A DNA stretch of 54,055 bases from Bacteroidales bacterium (GTDB lineage: Bacteria; Bacteroidota; Bacteroidia; Bacteroidales; P3), in the NCBI GenBank assembly GCA_017555745.1, contig JAFZFU010000024.1, positions 1 through 54,055 on the forward strand, read 5' to 3'. Each line of letters begins with the position of its first letter. Position 1 is the first letter of the stretch. Under the pieces are notes generated by a model. It made no database searches and was not told the origin of the DNA. It was given only the letters and a program-made list of their open reading frames with translations. Made by a program: the position numbers and the translations under genes. Below are positions 9,142 to 18,531 of the stretch, in pieces.

Positions 9142-11187
9142 TTACGACATTCCCAATATATCTTGTAGTTTTGTTATCTCGTCGCGATACTTTGCAGCAT
9201 TCACATAGTCAAGTTCCTTGGCAGCTTTTTGCATATTGTGTTTGGCCACTTTCAGAGCTTTCTTCATTTCCTCCTTGGTTTTGTATGTAAGCACCGGTTC
9301 GCTCACCTCCTTAACATTATTATCGGCTTTGGTTTCTTGTTTTTTGGTAACATTATATTCCGCGCCCATTTCCGCCGCCATATCTATAACCGATGTCTGT
9401 CCCAATATTGCCTCCGTTGTTTTCACTATCTGACGGGGGACTATATTATGTTCCTGATTGTATCGTATCTGTTTCTCGCGATGGCGATTGGTTTCGTCGA
9501 TGGCGCGCTGCATAGAGCCGGTTATTTTGTCGCCATACAATATGGCACGACTATTCACATTACGAGCGGCACGACCTATAGTCTGTATCATAGCGCTATC
9601 CGAACGCAAGAAACCTTCTTTATCGGCATCGAGTATAGCCACAAGGCTCACTTCGGGCAAGTCCAAACCCTCGCGCAATAAGTTTACACCAACCAATACA
9701 TCAAACACACCAAGTCGGAGGTCGCGAAGGGTTTCTATACGTTCCAAAGTATCCACATCCGAGTGTATATATTTGGCTTTTATGCCCACGTTGCCAAGAT
9801 ACCTTGCAAGTTCTTCGGCCATGCGCTTGGTTATGGTGGTTACCAACACCCGTTCACCTTTTGCCACTGTGTCGCCAATCTCATCGAGGAGGTCGTCGAC
9901 TTGTGTCATGGCAGGACGCACCAACACAACGGGGTCTAACAAACCGGTGGGACGTATCACCTGTTCGGCAATTACACCCTCACTTTCGGCAAGTTCGTAT
10001 TTGGCCGGTGTGGCACTAACATATATGGTTTGTGGGCTAAGGTCGTAAAACTCTTCGAAAGTAAGCGGTCGGTTATCCAAAGCCGAAGGCAATCTGAAGC
10101 CATATTCCACCAATACGCTTTTTCGGTTACGATCGCCCATAAACATAGCCCTTATCTGCGGTATGGTAACGTGACTTTCGTCGATAACAATAAGAAAATC
10201 ATCGGGAAAATAATCCAACAAGCAGAATGGGCGCGACCCTTCTTGGCGCCCGTCGAAATATCTCGAATAGTTTTCGATACCACTGCAGTATCCCACTTCA
10301 CGAATCATCTCAAGGTCGTAGTTTACCCTCTCCTCCAAACGTTTGGCTTCGAGCATACGTCCCTCGAGTATAAATTGATCGCGTCGTTCAAACATATCAT
10401 TCTCTATCTGGAACAACGTAGTATTAATTTGGTCCTTCGAGGTAAGGAAGTTGCTTGCGGGATAAATAACTATCTCCGTTAAAGATTCTATACGATGTCC
10501 CGTTGCCGGTTCGAACGATTCCAGACTGTCTATCTCGTCGTCCCAAAATGATATTCTGTAACAGAAATCTGCACCTGAAGGAAATACGTCTACAGTATCA
10601 CCTTTAACTCTAAAACGTCCGTTGGTAAATTCTATCTCGTTTCGGGCATAAAGAGAGTCTACCAGATTGAGCAAAAACCTATCTCTATCCAACTGCTGCC
10701 CTACCTTAAGATATATTGTCCCATTTTTAAACTCTTCGGGATTTCCTATGCCGTATATACAAGATACAGAACTTACTACTATTACATCCTTACGACCCGA
10801 AAGCAACGCCGAACTTGCGCGTATACGCAACTTTTCCAAGTTATCGTTTATCGCCAAATCTTTCTCGATATATGTATTAGTTTGAGGAATAAACGCTTCG
10901 GGCTGATAATAATCATAGTACGATACGAAGTACTCTACCGCATTGTGTGGAAAAAACTGCTTAAATTCACCATAGAGCTGTGCCGCCAACGTTTTGTTGT
11001 GGCTCAGTATCAGTGTAGGCTTTTTTACTTGGGCTATCACATTGGCAATAGTAAAAGTCTTTCCCGAGCCGGTAACACCCAACAACACCTGTCCCCTTTG
11101 TCCGATGTTAATTCCATCTACAAGTTGCTTGATGGCTGCGGGTTGGTCGCCCATAGGCTCAAAGTCTGCTACCAATTTAAAGTCCAT
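9142..11187 (-). CDS. uvrB: Excinuclease ABC subunit B
   Basis: 681 residues, the usual length. Walker A GVTGSGKT is at 37-44. The DNA-binding beta-hairpin YYDYYQPEAF lies at about 90-99. Helicase motifs follow (IDESHVTIPQ, YVSATPA, GVNLLREGLDLPEV, QTIGRAARN). The C-terminal UVR motif (YVNAAKYRDEITKLQ, last 40 residues) contacts UvrC. It verifies lesions in nucleotide excision repair after loading by UvrA. It starts 36 bases after the ychF stop on the same strand, so ychF and uvrB probably share the promoter at 12371-12401. Confidence 0.97.
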   Translation of the reverse strand: MDFKLVADFEPMGDQPAAIKQLVDGINIGQRGQVLLGVTGSGKTFTIANVIAQVKKPTLILSHNKTLAAQLYGEFKQFFPHNAVEYFVSYYDYYQPEAFIPQTNTYIEKDLAINDNLEKLRIRASSALLSGRKDVIVVSSVSCIYGIGNPEEFKNGTIYLKVGQQLDRDRFLLNLVDSLYARNEIEFTNGRFRVKGDTVDVFPSGADFCYRISFWDDEIDSLESFEPATGHRIESLTEIVIYPASNFLTSKDQINTTLFQIENDMFERRDQFILEGRMLEAKRLEERVNYDLEMIREVGYCSGIENYSRYFDGRQEGSRPFCLLDYFPDDFLIVIDESHVTIPQIRAMFMGDRNRKSVLVEYGFRLPSALDNRPLTFEEFYDLSPQTIYVSATPAKYELAESEGVIAEQVIRPTGLLDPVVLVRPAMTQVDDLLDEIGDTVAKGERVLVTTITKRMAEELARYLGNVGIKAKYIHSDVDTLERIETLRDLRLGVFDVLVGVNLLREGLDLPEVSLVAILDADKEGFLRSDSAMIQTIGRAARNVNSRAILYGDKITGSMQRAIDETNRHREKQIRYNQEHNIVPRQIVKTTEAILGQTSVIDMAAEMGAEYNVTKKQETKADNNVKEVSEPVLTYKTKEEMKKALKVAKHNMQKAAKELDYVNAAKYRDEITKLQDILGMS

Positions 11188-11223
11188 AGTATCGTACTAT
11201 AATGGTATTAAACAAAATATGTA

Positions 11224-12324
11224 TTACACATTGAAACGGAAGTGCATAATATCGCCGTCTTGTACTACGTATTCTTTTCCTTCCACGCTCATTTTTCCCA
11301 TTTCTTTACATTTGGCTTCGGAGCCTAAGGTTACGTAGTCGTCGTATTTTATCACTTCGGCACGAATAAAACCTTTTTCGAAATCGCTATGTATAACACC
11401 TGCTGTTTGAGGAGCTTTCATGCCTTTGCGGAAAGTCCATGCTCTTACTTCTTTTGGACCTGCTGTTAGGAATGTTTGCAAATCAAGAAGTTTATACGCA
11501 GCTTTTATCAAGCGGTTTACGCCCGACTCTTCCAAACCCAAATCTTCCAAAAACATTTGTTTTTCTTCAAATGTTTCCAATTCGGCTATATCGGCTTCTA
11601 TTCCGGCACCTATCACAAGCAATTCGGCATTCTCGTCTTTTATTGCTTCACGTACGGCATCTACGTATTTATTGCCATTTACCACAGCAGTTTCGTCGAC
11701 ATTACAAACATAAAGTATTGGTTTGGCAGTAAGCAACATAAGGTCTTTGGCGGCTTCTAACTGACTGTCGTCGAGTTGCACTGTTCGAGCCGACTTACCT
11801 TGCAGCAAAGCTTCTTTGTACAAAGCCATTACCTCCACCAATTTTTTGGCTTTTGGGTCACCGCCGGTTTTAGCCTTTTTCTCTTCTTTGGCAAAACGGT
11901 TTTCTATTGTTTCCAAATCCTTTATTTGCAATTCTGTATCTATAGTTTCCTTGTCGCGAACAGGGTTTACGTTGCCATCTACGTGAGTAATATTGTCGTC
12001 TTCGAAACAACGAAGCACATGTATAATGGCATCAGTTTCGCGAATATTGGAAAGAAACTTATTTCCAAGGCCTTCGCCCTTGCTTGCACCACGTACCAAA
12101 CCTGCTATATCCACTATCTCAACAGTGGCAGGCACTACACTTTGAGGATTTTCTATTTCGGCCAACTTGTTCAATCGTTCATCAGGAACAGTAATAACAC
12201 CCACGTTGGGCTCTATTGTACAAAACGGAAAATTAGCCGCTTGGGCTTTTGCATTGCTTAAACAATTAAATAAGGTCGACTTTCCAACGTTGGGAAGTCC
12301 CACTATGCCACATTGTAATCCCAT
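11224..12324 (-). CDS. ychF: Ribosome-binding ATPase YchF (Obg-like)
   Basis: 366 residues, full length. The G1 loop GLPNVGKS is at 8-15, the switch region includes [17 protein letters not shown], and the base-recognition motif reads CNVDE instead of NKxD. That change is what makes YchF proteins prefer ATP over GTP. A helical insertion (about 130-200) and a C-terminal TGS domain ending in [15 protein letters not shown] complete the family architecture. It associates with ribosomes and has been linked to oxidative stress responses. It is first in a ychF-uvrB unit. Confidence 0.96.
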   Translation of the reverse strand: MGLQCGIVGLPNVGKSTLFNCLSNAKAQAANFPFCTIEPNVGVITVPDERLNKLAEIENPQSVVPATVEIVDIAGLVRGASKGEGLGNKFLSNIRETDAIIHVLRCFEDDNITHVDGNVNPVRDKETIDTELQIKDLETIENRFAKEEKKAKTGGDPKAKKLVEVMALYKEALLQGKSARTVQLDDSQLEAAKDLMLLTAKPILYVCNVDETAVVNGNKYVDAVREAIKDENAELLVIGAGIEADIAELETFEEKQMFLEDLGLEESGVNRLIKAAYKLLDLQTFLTAGPKEVRAWTFRKGMKAPQTAGVIHSDFEKGFIRAEVIKYDDYVTLGSEAKCKEMGKMSVEGKEYVVQDGDIMHFRFNV

Positions 12325-12370
12325 GATATTCTGTTATCTTATTATTTTATTTCAACTTAATTCAAAACTG

Positions 12371-12401
12371 CAAAAATACGTGTTTTTTGGGACATATAAA
12401 A
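12371..12401 (-). promoter_or_regulatory. Candidate promoter for ychF-uvrB
   Basis: On the minus strand TTTT (12401-12398), 19-base spacer, TATTTTTG (12378-12371). The -7 box is exact and the -33 box differs at one base. Confidence 0.6.
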
Positions 12402-12584
12402 GTATTTCGAGCGTTTTGTTTATGCTTAACAGACAATATCACACAAACAAAGACAACATATTTCTGTTTTTCAGTGCAATATAAGATAAAAAAATAACAT
12501 ACCGGAAAAGTGTGGACACAACACAAGAAAGAGACGTTGAAATGTTAAAGAAAAATCCAAAATGTTAAACAAAGTCGATTATCG

Positions 12585-12760
12585 ACTCCCGACAACGTGG
12601 TTTTTCCCTCCCGATGGAGATAAAAAAGTATCACGATGCAGTCGATTTTTCCCCGTGATGCATTTATTCACACCCTACCATGAAGTGTTCAAGACCCCCT
12701 CATGAAGGATTTTGCAGTATAGTATGAGCAAAAAATCAATAGGGTATCTTTTTTTGAAGA
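12585..12760. repeat. Array B: degenerate 22-bp periodic repeat with ATG core
   Basis: Eight consecutive 22-base units start at 12585, 12607, 12629, 12651, 12673, 12695, 12717 and 12739 without a gap. Column 8 is A in 8 of 8 units, column 9 is T in 7 of 8, and column 10 is G in 6 of 8. The first six columns are C-rich in the first six units (CCTCCC, CCCCGT, CCCTAC, CCCCCT). The second half of each unit varies freely. Examples of cores are CCCGATGGAG, CACGATGCAG and CTCATGAAGG. The region is non-coding. Confidence 0.65.
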
Positions 12761-12791
12761 AAACACTACACTTGACAATCAACCACTTATA

Positions 12792-12837
12792 TTTTAAACC
12801 TCGCGAGAGTGGAATATTTTTGCAAAATAAATATTCC
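12792..12837 (+). promoter_or_regulatory. Possible promoter overlapped by an inverted repeat
   Basis: TTTT (12792-12795), 19 bases, TATTTTTG (12815-12822) resembles a promoter. The -7 box lies inside an inverted repeat, GGAATATTT (12811-12819) and AAATATTCC (12829-12837). The repeat could be an operator or a chance AT-rich hairpin. No gene follows within 300 bases. Confidence 0.3.
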
Positions 12838-13158
12838 GGCGACAAATATTCGATTTTTCGAGTTAAATCACACCGAGTTAATATAGTTTAATTTTACTAT
12901 TAAGTTAAGAGATTTTCAAGGCAGATGCATAGTGCTTAAACTTTCATTCTTTTCAAAAGTGCTTTCCAAAGGAAACAGCATCTTCCTTACCCATCAAATT
13001 CTTCGGCGTTTTAGTTATAAAAAAAATACCGGCATGTTGAAAAAAAACATCACCATTCGGCAATTATTTAAAAAACTAATCATCAACACCATACAAAGTA
13101 TTATATTCAATTCATCACCCTCACACTCTTCCAAAGACAAAAAAAATAAGAAAAAATC

Positions 13159-13189
13159 TTTGTACAGTCGTAAAAAAAATCTATCTTTG
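13159..13189 (+). promoter_or_regulatory. Strong consensus promoter for the 13.4-17.0 kb unit
   Basis: TTTG (13159-13162), 19-base spacer, TATCTTTG (13182-13189): an exact TTTG-N19-TAnnTTTG. The first start codon is at 13422, giving an untranslated leader of about 225 bases. Confidence 0.78.
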
Positions 13190-13421
13190 CAGTTGATTAT
13201 TTGTAGTCTCGAATGACTCTTTTACCGACATAACCAATTGATAAACAATCTTGTTGATTGGTTTTTGGGGAGAGTTGTGTTTAGGCGTAGATAAACGAAA
13301 AAGACACAGTAAACACTATTTAATATATAAATAGAGATATTTAACACACGTTTAACTACCCAACGACGCGAAAAATAGTCTTATGGATAAAATATAGAAT
13401 AATAAACTAAAAAGTAAAGTT
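13190..13421 (+). promoter_or_regulatory. Long 5' leader with stem-loop
   Basis: The leader contains AACCAAT (13232-13238) pairing with ATTGGTT (13257-13263), followed by TTTTGGGG. It matches no riboswitch I recognise. It may be an attenuation or stability element. Confidence 0.35.
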
Positions 13422-13883
13422 ATGAATAAGTCGAAGTTATTGTGTTTATGTATGCTTTTTTGCATAGCATTTACAGTTAAAGGACAAGATTGTTACAGAT
13501 TGGTGTCTCCACACTTTTCGCAGGAAGACTACGAATCGCTTCCACAATCAAAGTTGGAGCATTACTGCCAATATGCGCAATCAGCATTTTACAAAGCCAA
13601 CGTTCTGCCCGACAGTGCGATAGTATACAGCATATCGGATGTTGTAAGCAACAGCACCAATATTCCATTGGCAGCCGACGTGGAAATAGATTTAAACACT
13701 TTCAGCGTATATGCCTACAGTTTCTATGGTTTTCAACACCGCCACTGGGGAAGAGAAATATACTTCGAAATTGTTGACAACGAGTATAGATACTTGGTTT
13801 TGCGCCCGGTAGTGGAAATCTACAATTTGGCTGACAAATTGGCCAACGACGCATACAACGCAAATAACGAAAACAAAAAATAA
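13422..13883 (+). CDS. Small secreted protein of unknown function
   Basis: 153 residues. The signal peptide ends in TVKGQ (about 22), then DCYRLVSPHFSQEDY. No family is recognised. The mature protein is acidic and aromatic-rich (YAYSFYGFQHRHWGREIYFE), compatible with a small periplasmic or surface beta-rich fold. It ends with a short Asn/Lys-rich tail, and no T9SS sorting tail is visible. It is followed after 23 bases by the large type-B cargo gene, whose start is preceded by AGGAG. The pair shares the strong promoter at 13159-13189 and is closed by the terminator at 16971-17003. A partner or chaperone role for the cargo is possible but only inferred from position. Confidence 0.7.
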   Translation: MNKSKLLCLCMLFCIAFTVKGQDCYRLVSPHFSQEDYESLPQSKLEHYCQYAQSAFYKANVLPDSAIVYSISDVVSNSTNIPLAADVEIDLNTFSVYAYSFYGFQHRHWGREIYFEIVDNEYRYLVLRPVVEIYNLADKLANDAYNANNENKK

Positions 13884-13906
13884 CAACAAACATAGGAGAT
13901 AATACG

Positions 13907-16900
13907 ATGAAAAGGTTTTTTACTTTTGTTGTAATGCTGGTTTTAGTAGCAATAGGCAGTGTATATGCGCAAAACCAAGCTGTAAAGAAAATTTCGGAAT
14001 TGAACGGACAAACAGTCGAGTTGCCTGACGAAGGTATACGCCTTACCGACTCGGATGCCAGCGGTAACTACTATGCCGACGGCGAAAACTACACTGTTAC
14101 GTTTATAGATACTTCGTGCTACGATCCAAACCGATTGACATTGGCTATAGACGAGTTTGATGTAGAACCCGGTGACACATTATTTATATATGATGGTCCA
14201 AGCACCAACTCGCAACTTATGTACAAAGCCAACAACAACGCTTCGATTTTATTTCAACAAATATATGCAACAGGTAATAGTATAACACTACGCTTTAAAT
14301 CGAACAATAACGGACAAGTAGGTAAAGGTTTTTCGATAAACGTAGTATGTGGTAAACCATGTCAAGCTATAGAATTGGAATGGGATACTGTATTCTACAG
14401 AGTAGTTGGTGGTGTGGATTATCCCAAAAAAGTAACTTACGACTACGACTTAGATACCATATTCGACAGCATTAACACCGATGTTGTTATAGGTTTCGAT
14501 ACTTTGTGGTTTCACGCCTTTGACTTATGTTTCGGCGACAGAGCAACGATTCCTATCAAAACCATATTCCCCGAAAACGATTTGTATTACCACCAATCGG
14601 TAGAATTATCGAAATACAAATGGACTTTTGGCGATGGCGGTGTTACCGAAAGAATTGGCGAAGACGCTCCGACACACTATTACCAAGCCGTTCAAGGATA
14701 CGACTTGTTTGTAACAGTAACCGACACCAATGGATGTACAAACACCAAATCGATTTCGGCACGTGTACGTATAGCCAAAAACCCTATCAAAACAATATTC
14801 AACCTTCCCACTATTTGTAACACATCGTACGCAACCATCAAAGTAGGTTCGGGCAACGATGCAACAATTATTACAGAACCTATCTCATTCGTAAAAGAGG
14901 CAGCTGCAGAAAACAACTCTCGTACATTTATACCCGACGGTCCTAAATGTGACGTACAATGTTACGAAGCACCCGTACGTTTCACCGAATTCCCGGCAGG
15001 ACGTAAAATTCAGTCTGCAAACGATATTTGTTCGATATGCGTAAATATGGAACATGAGTTTATGGGCGACTTAAAGTTGGCTATAAAATGTCCCGAAGGA
15101 CAATCTGCAGTATTGAAATATAAAGAACAGCAGCAAACAGACAATGTAACAGGCGAAATACGCAACCCCGGTGGTGGTGGTAGCGGACACTATTTTGGCT
15201 TACCATACGGTGGTGGTTCACACCACACATACGATGGTTCAGGTACTGCGGGATATTGCGATTCGCTATACAATATTCCCGGTGTGGGTTGGACTTATTG
15301 TTGGTCTAACAATACCGACTATGGCTACCGCGATGCCGCCGGCAACCTAAACGCTCCTTTGGCAAATGCAATATATGTGGTAGACAATAGTACCCAGGTG
15401 CCCGTACAATACGATTTCGGAAGCACACTTCCCAATGGTTATTTGGAAACAGATGCTGCACCGGGTCAACAATCATTCAACACTACCGACTCGAGCCACA
15501 GAACTGCCAAAATGGGCTTTTACAAACCATCACAAGATTTCAATGGTCTTGTAGGATGTTCGCTAAACGGACAATGGAGTATCGAAGTTTGCGACACTTG
15601 GGGTCAAGATAACGGTTGGGTATTCAGCTGGTCGATGGAATTGTGTAACATCAACACTTCCGACTGGACTTACAACGTTGGCATAGACACTATTTTATGG
15701 TCTGAAAGAACTCCGGGCATAAAAATCGAAACTACTTCAGCTTCGACAGGTAAAGTTACCACTCCCGATACATCAGGTTTCTTTATATTAAATGTTTCTA
15801 TCATCGACTCGTTCGGTTGCCAATGGGACACATGTACAGGTATAACCACTATATGGACTCCTAAACCCAACTTGGGACCCGACACAGCATTGTGTGACGA
15901 TGAATCATTCCTACTTAATGCCGATGATGGTAAAGCTGCTCAAAACAACTACAGCTACACATGGTCTCCAACATACGAAACCAGTCAAAAGATATGGACA
16001 TTAAAAACCGGTGGTATAGCCACTAACTACGAAGTAGAAGTAATAAACACTATGGAAGGTGTGCGTTGTCCGGGCCGCGACGACAGAGTGGTAGATGTGG
16101 CTCCTAAACCAATTCCAAACTTCGACATATCGGGCTTACCGTTTATAGAAGGTTGCGAACCATTGGACATAAAGATTAAAAACAGAACTATAGGTGCCGA
16201 CAAATACAGATGGGAATTCGGCGACGGTCACATATCGGAAGAAGAAAACCCATCACACTTATACTACGCCGGATTGTATGACTTTAAATATTATGCAATA
16301 TCACACAACGGCTGTATAGACTCCATACAATACAAAAACTTTGTATCGGTATATCCAAGTCCGAAAGCCAAATTCTCGTGGAATCCGGAAACACCTACAG
16401 TGTTGCACCCCGATGTACAGTTCAACAACCTTACCATGCCACACAACTCGGATAACATATACTATTGGAAAATACAATACGATAAGGATTTGACTCAATC
16501 GGTAACCACTTTGAAAGAATACGAGCCAACATATACATTCCGTGCATTCGACGACCAAAGTATAGCCGGCGAATATAAAATACAATTAGTGGCCATGACC
16601 AAAAACTTGGCACCGAGTGGTAACTACATAGTATGTGCTGATACCGCAGATAGTAGATTAGTATTGGTTAACGACTTCTTGCAATTCCCCAATGTTATCA
16701 CAGCCAATGGTGACGGAATCAACGATGTGTTTGCCATCAAGAACCTTGTAGATGGTTTGGGTTATCCTACAAACGAACTTTCGATATTCGACCGCTGGGG
16801 TAAACGAGTATACCATAAAGAAAACATTACAAGCGAAGAAGACTTTTGGGATCCGGGTGCCGAAAATATTCCGGCAGGTACATACTTCTACCGATTTGTA

Positions 16901-16957
16901 GGAAAGGGATACTTAGGAAATATTCAACGGAATGGCGTTATAGAAGTTTTAAGATGA
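13907..16957 (+). CDS. Large T9SS type-B cargo with CUB-like, PKD and P-type domains
   Basis: 1016 residues. The signal peptide ends in VYAQ. Residues about 40-150 resemble a CUB domain (NYTVTFIDTSCYD, GDTLFIYDGPS, ITLRFKSNNN). PKD-like domains follow at about 200-290 (KWTFGDGG) and 745-830 (RWEFGDGH). Residues about 340-590 resemble a proprotein convertase P-like region (NMEHEFMGDLKLAIKCPEG ... LNGQWSIEVCDTWGQDNGW). The last 90 residues are the gliding-motility-type C-terminal domain (FPNVITANGDGINDVF ... DRWGKRVYHKEN ... GTYFYRF). No catalytic domain is apparent, so an adhesive or structural surface role is likely. Type-B cargo genes often neighbour a porP/sprF gene; none is present here. 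Confidence 0.85.
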   Translation: MKRFFTFVVMLVLVAIGSVYAQNQAVKKISELNGQTVELPDEGIRLTDSDASGNYYADGENYTVTFIDTSCYDPNRLTLAIDEFDVEPGDTLFIYDGPSTNSQLMYKANNNASILFQQIYATGNSITLRFKSNNNGQVGKGFSINVVCGKPCQAIELEWDTVFYRVVGGVDYPKKVTYDYDLDTIFDSINTDVVIGFDTLWFHAFDLCFGDRATIPIKTIFPENDLYYHQSVELSKYKWTFGDGGVTERIGEDAPTHYYQAVQGYDLFVTVTDTNGCTNTKSISARVRIAKNPIKTIFNLPTICNTSYATIKVGSGNDATIITEPISFVKEAAAENNSRTFIPDGPKCDVQCYEAPVRFTEFPAGRKIQSANDICSICVNMEHEFMGDLKLAIKCPEGQSAVLKYKEQQQTDNVTGEIRNPGGGGSGHYFGLPYGGGSHHTYDGSGTAGYCDSLYNIPGVGWTYCWSNNTDYGYRDAAGNLNAPLANAIYVVDNSTQVPVQYDFGSTLPNGYLETDAAPGQQSFNTTDSSHRTAKMGFYKPSQDFNGLVGCSLNGQWSIEVCDTWGQDNGWVFSWSMELCNINTSDWTYNVGIDTILWSERTPGIKIETTSASTGKVTTPDTSGFFILNVSIIDSFGCQWDTCTGITTIWTPKPNLGPDTALCDDESFLLNADDGKAAQNNYSYTWSPTYETSQKIWTLKTGGIATNYEVEVINTMEGVRCPGRDDRVVDVAPKPIPNFDISGLPFIEGCEPLDIKIKNRTIGADKYRWEFGDGHISEEENPSHLYYAGLYDFKYYAISHNGCIDSIQYKNFVSVYPSPKAKFSWNPETPTVLHPDVQFNNLTMPHNSDNIYYWKIQYDKDLTQSVTTLKEYEPTYTFRAFDDQSIAGEYKIQLVAMTKNLAPSGNYIVCADTADSRLVLVNDFLQFPNVITANGDGINDVFAIKNLVDGLGYPTNELSIFDRWGKRVYHKENITSEEDFWDPGAENIPAGTYFYRFVGKGYLGNIQRNGVIEVLR

Positions 16958-16970
16958 TAAATAAAAACCA

Positions 16971-17003
16971 AAAGAGGGAGCAAAAAAACTCCCTCTTTTT
17001 ATT
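16971..17003 (+). terminator. Intrinsic terminator after the type-B cargo gene
   Basis: AAAGAGGGAG, an A-rich loop, then CTCCCTCTTT followed by TTATT. Confidence 0.88.
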
Positions 17004-17042
17004 ATTTGTACAACAACACTTTTTATTTTGACAATAAAGTTG

Positions 17043-17050
17043 TATATTTG
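17043..17050 (+). promoter_or_regulatory. -7 box of the promoter for the seven-gene operon
   Basis: TATATTTG is an exact -7 consensus, 51 bases before the start codon at 17102. At 19 bases upstream the sequence is TTTT. It follows directly after the preceding terminator. Confidence 0.6.
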
Positions 17051-17101
17051 CAAAATAAAATACATTGCTATAATAATTATAATATCTTAAATAACAATAC
17101 T

Positions 17102-18508
17102 ATGGGAGGTTTTTTTGGTGTAGTTTCCAAGCGCTCGTGTTCCACTGATTTATTCTATGGCACAGACTATCACTCACATTTAGGCACAAAAAGAGGAGGT
17201 ATGGTAACAATCGAAGATGGTATTTTTCATCGTTCCATACACAATATCCAAAACTCATATTTCAGAACTAAGTTTAACGACGAACTTGGCAAGTTTAAAG
17301 GAAAGTATGGCTTAGGCGTTATAAGCGATACCGATTCTCAACCCATAGTGGTAAACTCACACTTGGGCCGTTTTGCCATTGTTACCGTAGGTAGAATAAA
17401 CAATATAGCAGAGTTGGAAAAAGAATGTTTGGAAAAGAAGCAACAATTTACCGAACTCAGTTCAGGCTCCACCAATCCCACTGAATTGGTAGCCCTGATG
17501 ATAACACAAGGCACCGACTTTGTCGACGGTATAAAAAATGTGTTTAAAAGAATAAAAGGGTCATGCTCGATGCTTATACTTACCGAAGATGGCATAATAG
17601 CAGCACGAGACTTTTATGGCCGCACCCCTATTGTAATAGGAAAAAATGACGACGGATATGCAGTGGCAATGGAAAGCCATAGCTATATAAACTTAGACTA
17701 CACAACCGAACGTTTTGTGGCTCCGGGCGAAATAATTAAAATAACACCTCTTGGAATTACACAATTGCTTGCACCCAATGATAAAATGCAGATATGCTCT
17801 TTCCTATGGATATACTATGGTTTTCCATGTGTAGACTACGAAGGAATAAACTCCGAAGAAGTACGCTACAAAGGAGGATACGAAATGGGCTTGCTAGACG
17901 ATGTTGAAGCTGATTTTGTATCGGCCATACCCGATTCAGGAATAGGAATGGCATTGGGATATGCAGCAGGTAAAGGTATCCCCTACCAACGCGGAGTGGT
18001 TAAATACACCCCTACATGGTCGAGAAGTTTTATGCCAATAAGCCAAGAAGAACGCGAACATGTGGCTAAAATGAAACTTTTACCAAACAGAGCAGTGCTT
18101 TCGGGCAAAAGAGCTATTTTTTGCGACGACTCGATAGTAAGAGGCACTCAGCTTAAAGACAATGTAAAGATGCTTTACGAATATGGTGCCAAAGAGATAC
18201 ATGTAAGAATAAGTTGTCCCCCATTGGTATGTGGCTGTAACTATTTGAACTTTACAGCATCGAAAAACGAAATGGAGCTTATCACCCGCAGAGTAATTAA
18301 AGAACTTGAAGGCGACAGCGCCAAGAATTTGGAACGCTACATGGACGAAACATCAAAAGAATATGCCAATATGGTAGAAGTGTTGCGTAAACATTTAGGT
18401 GTAGATACTTTAAAGTTCAACACATTGGGTATTATCCAAAAAGCAATAGGAATGCCTAAGGAAAAGATATGTACACATTGCTTTGATGGTACAAGCTGGG
18501 GCGAATAA
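17102..18508 (+). CDS. Amidophosphoribosyltransferase paralog (PurF-like) lacking the N-terminal Cys nucleophile
   Basis: 468 residues from the ATG at 17102; an upstream in-frame extension lies in the leader and is rejected. The protein starts MGGFFGVVSK, so the residue after Met is Gly instead of the Cys used as Ntn nucleophile in glutamine-dependent PurF. The remaining PurF architecture is present: glutaminase-like half (THLG-like HSHLGTKRGGM), PRPP loop FCDDSIVRGT (340-349), and cysteines in CSFLWIYY, CPPLVCGC and CTHC at positions typical of the iron-sulfur cluster form. Close relatives occur across Bacteroidota, usually annotated as amidophosphoribosyltransferase. It may use ammonia or have another role. 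First gene of the operon; prenyl synthase follows after 23 bases. Confidence 0.85.
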   Translation: MGGFFGVVSKRSCSTDLFYGTDYHSHLGTKRGGMVTIEDGIFHRSIHNIQNSYFRTKFNDELGKFKGKYGLGVISDTDSQPIVVNSHLGRFAIVTVGRINNIAELEKECLEKKQQFTELSSGSTNPTELVALMITQGTDFVDGIKNVFKRIKGSCSMLILTEDGIIAARDFYGRTPIVIGKNDDGYAVAMESHSYINLDYTTERFVAPGEIIKITPLGITQLLAPNDKMQICSFLWIYYGFPCVDYEGINSEEVRYKGGYEMGLLDDVEADFVSAIPDSGIGMALGYAAGKGIPYQRGVVKYTPTWSRSFMPISQEEREHVAKMKLLPNRAVLSGKRAIFCDDSIVRGTQLKDNVKMLYEYGAKEIHVRISCPPLVCGCNYLNFTASKNEMELITRRVIKELEGDSAKNLERYMDETSKEYANMVEVLRKHLGVDTLKFNTLGIIQKAIGMPKEKICTHCFDGTSWGE

Positions 18509-18531
18509 AAATATTAAGGTACTTTTATTGT

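Larger units (their letters stand above)
12325..13421. other. 1.1-kb intergenic region between ychF and the T9SS-cargo unit
   Basis: No gene is supported here. From left to right it holds: the minus-strand ychF promoter (12371-12401), a 22-bp-period array (12585-12760), a hairpin overlapping a possible plus-strand promoter (12792-12837), an AT-rich stretch, a perfect promoter (13159-13189) and a leader of about 230 bases. A 94-codon frame at 12932-13216 is low-complexity and overlaps the promoter, so it is not annotated. Confidence 0.7.

Noticed and set aside
12541..12570. Two copies of AATGTTAAA 20 bases apart before array B
   Set aside because: Spacing is 20, out of phase with the 22-base array, and only two copies exist.
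12932..13216. 94-codon plus-strand ORF in the ychF upstream gap
   Set aside because: Low-complexity Lys/Ile/Ser composition, no RBS or domain, and it overlaps the perfect promoter at 13159-13189.
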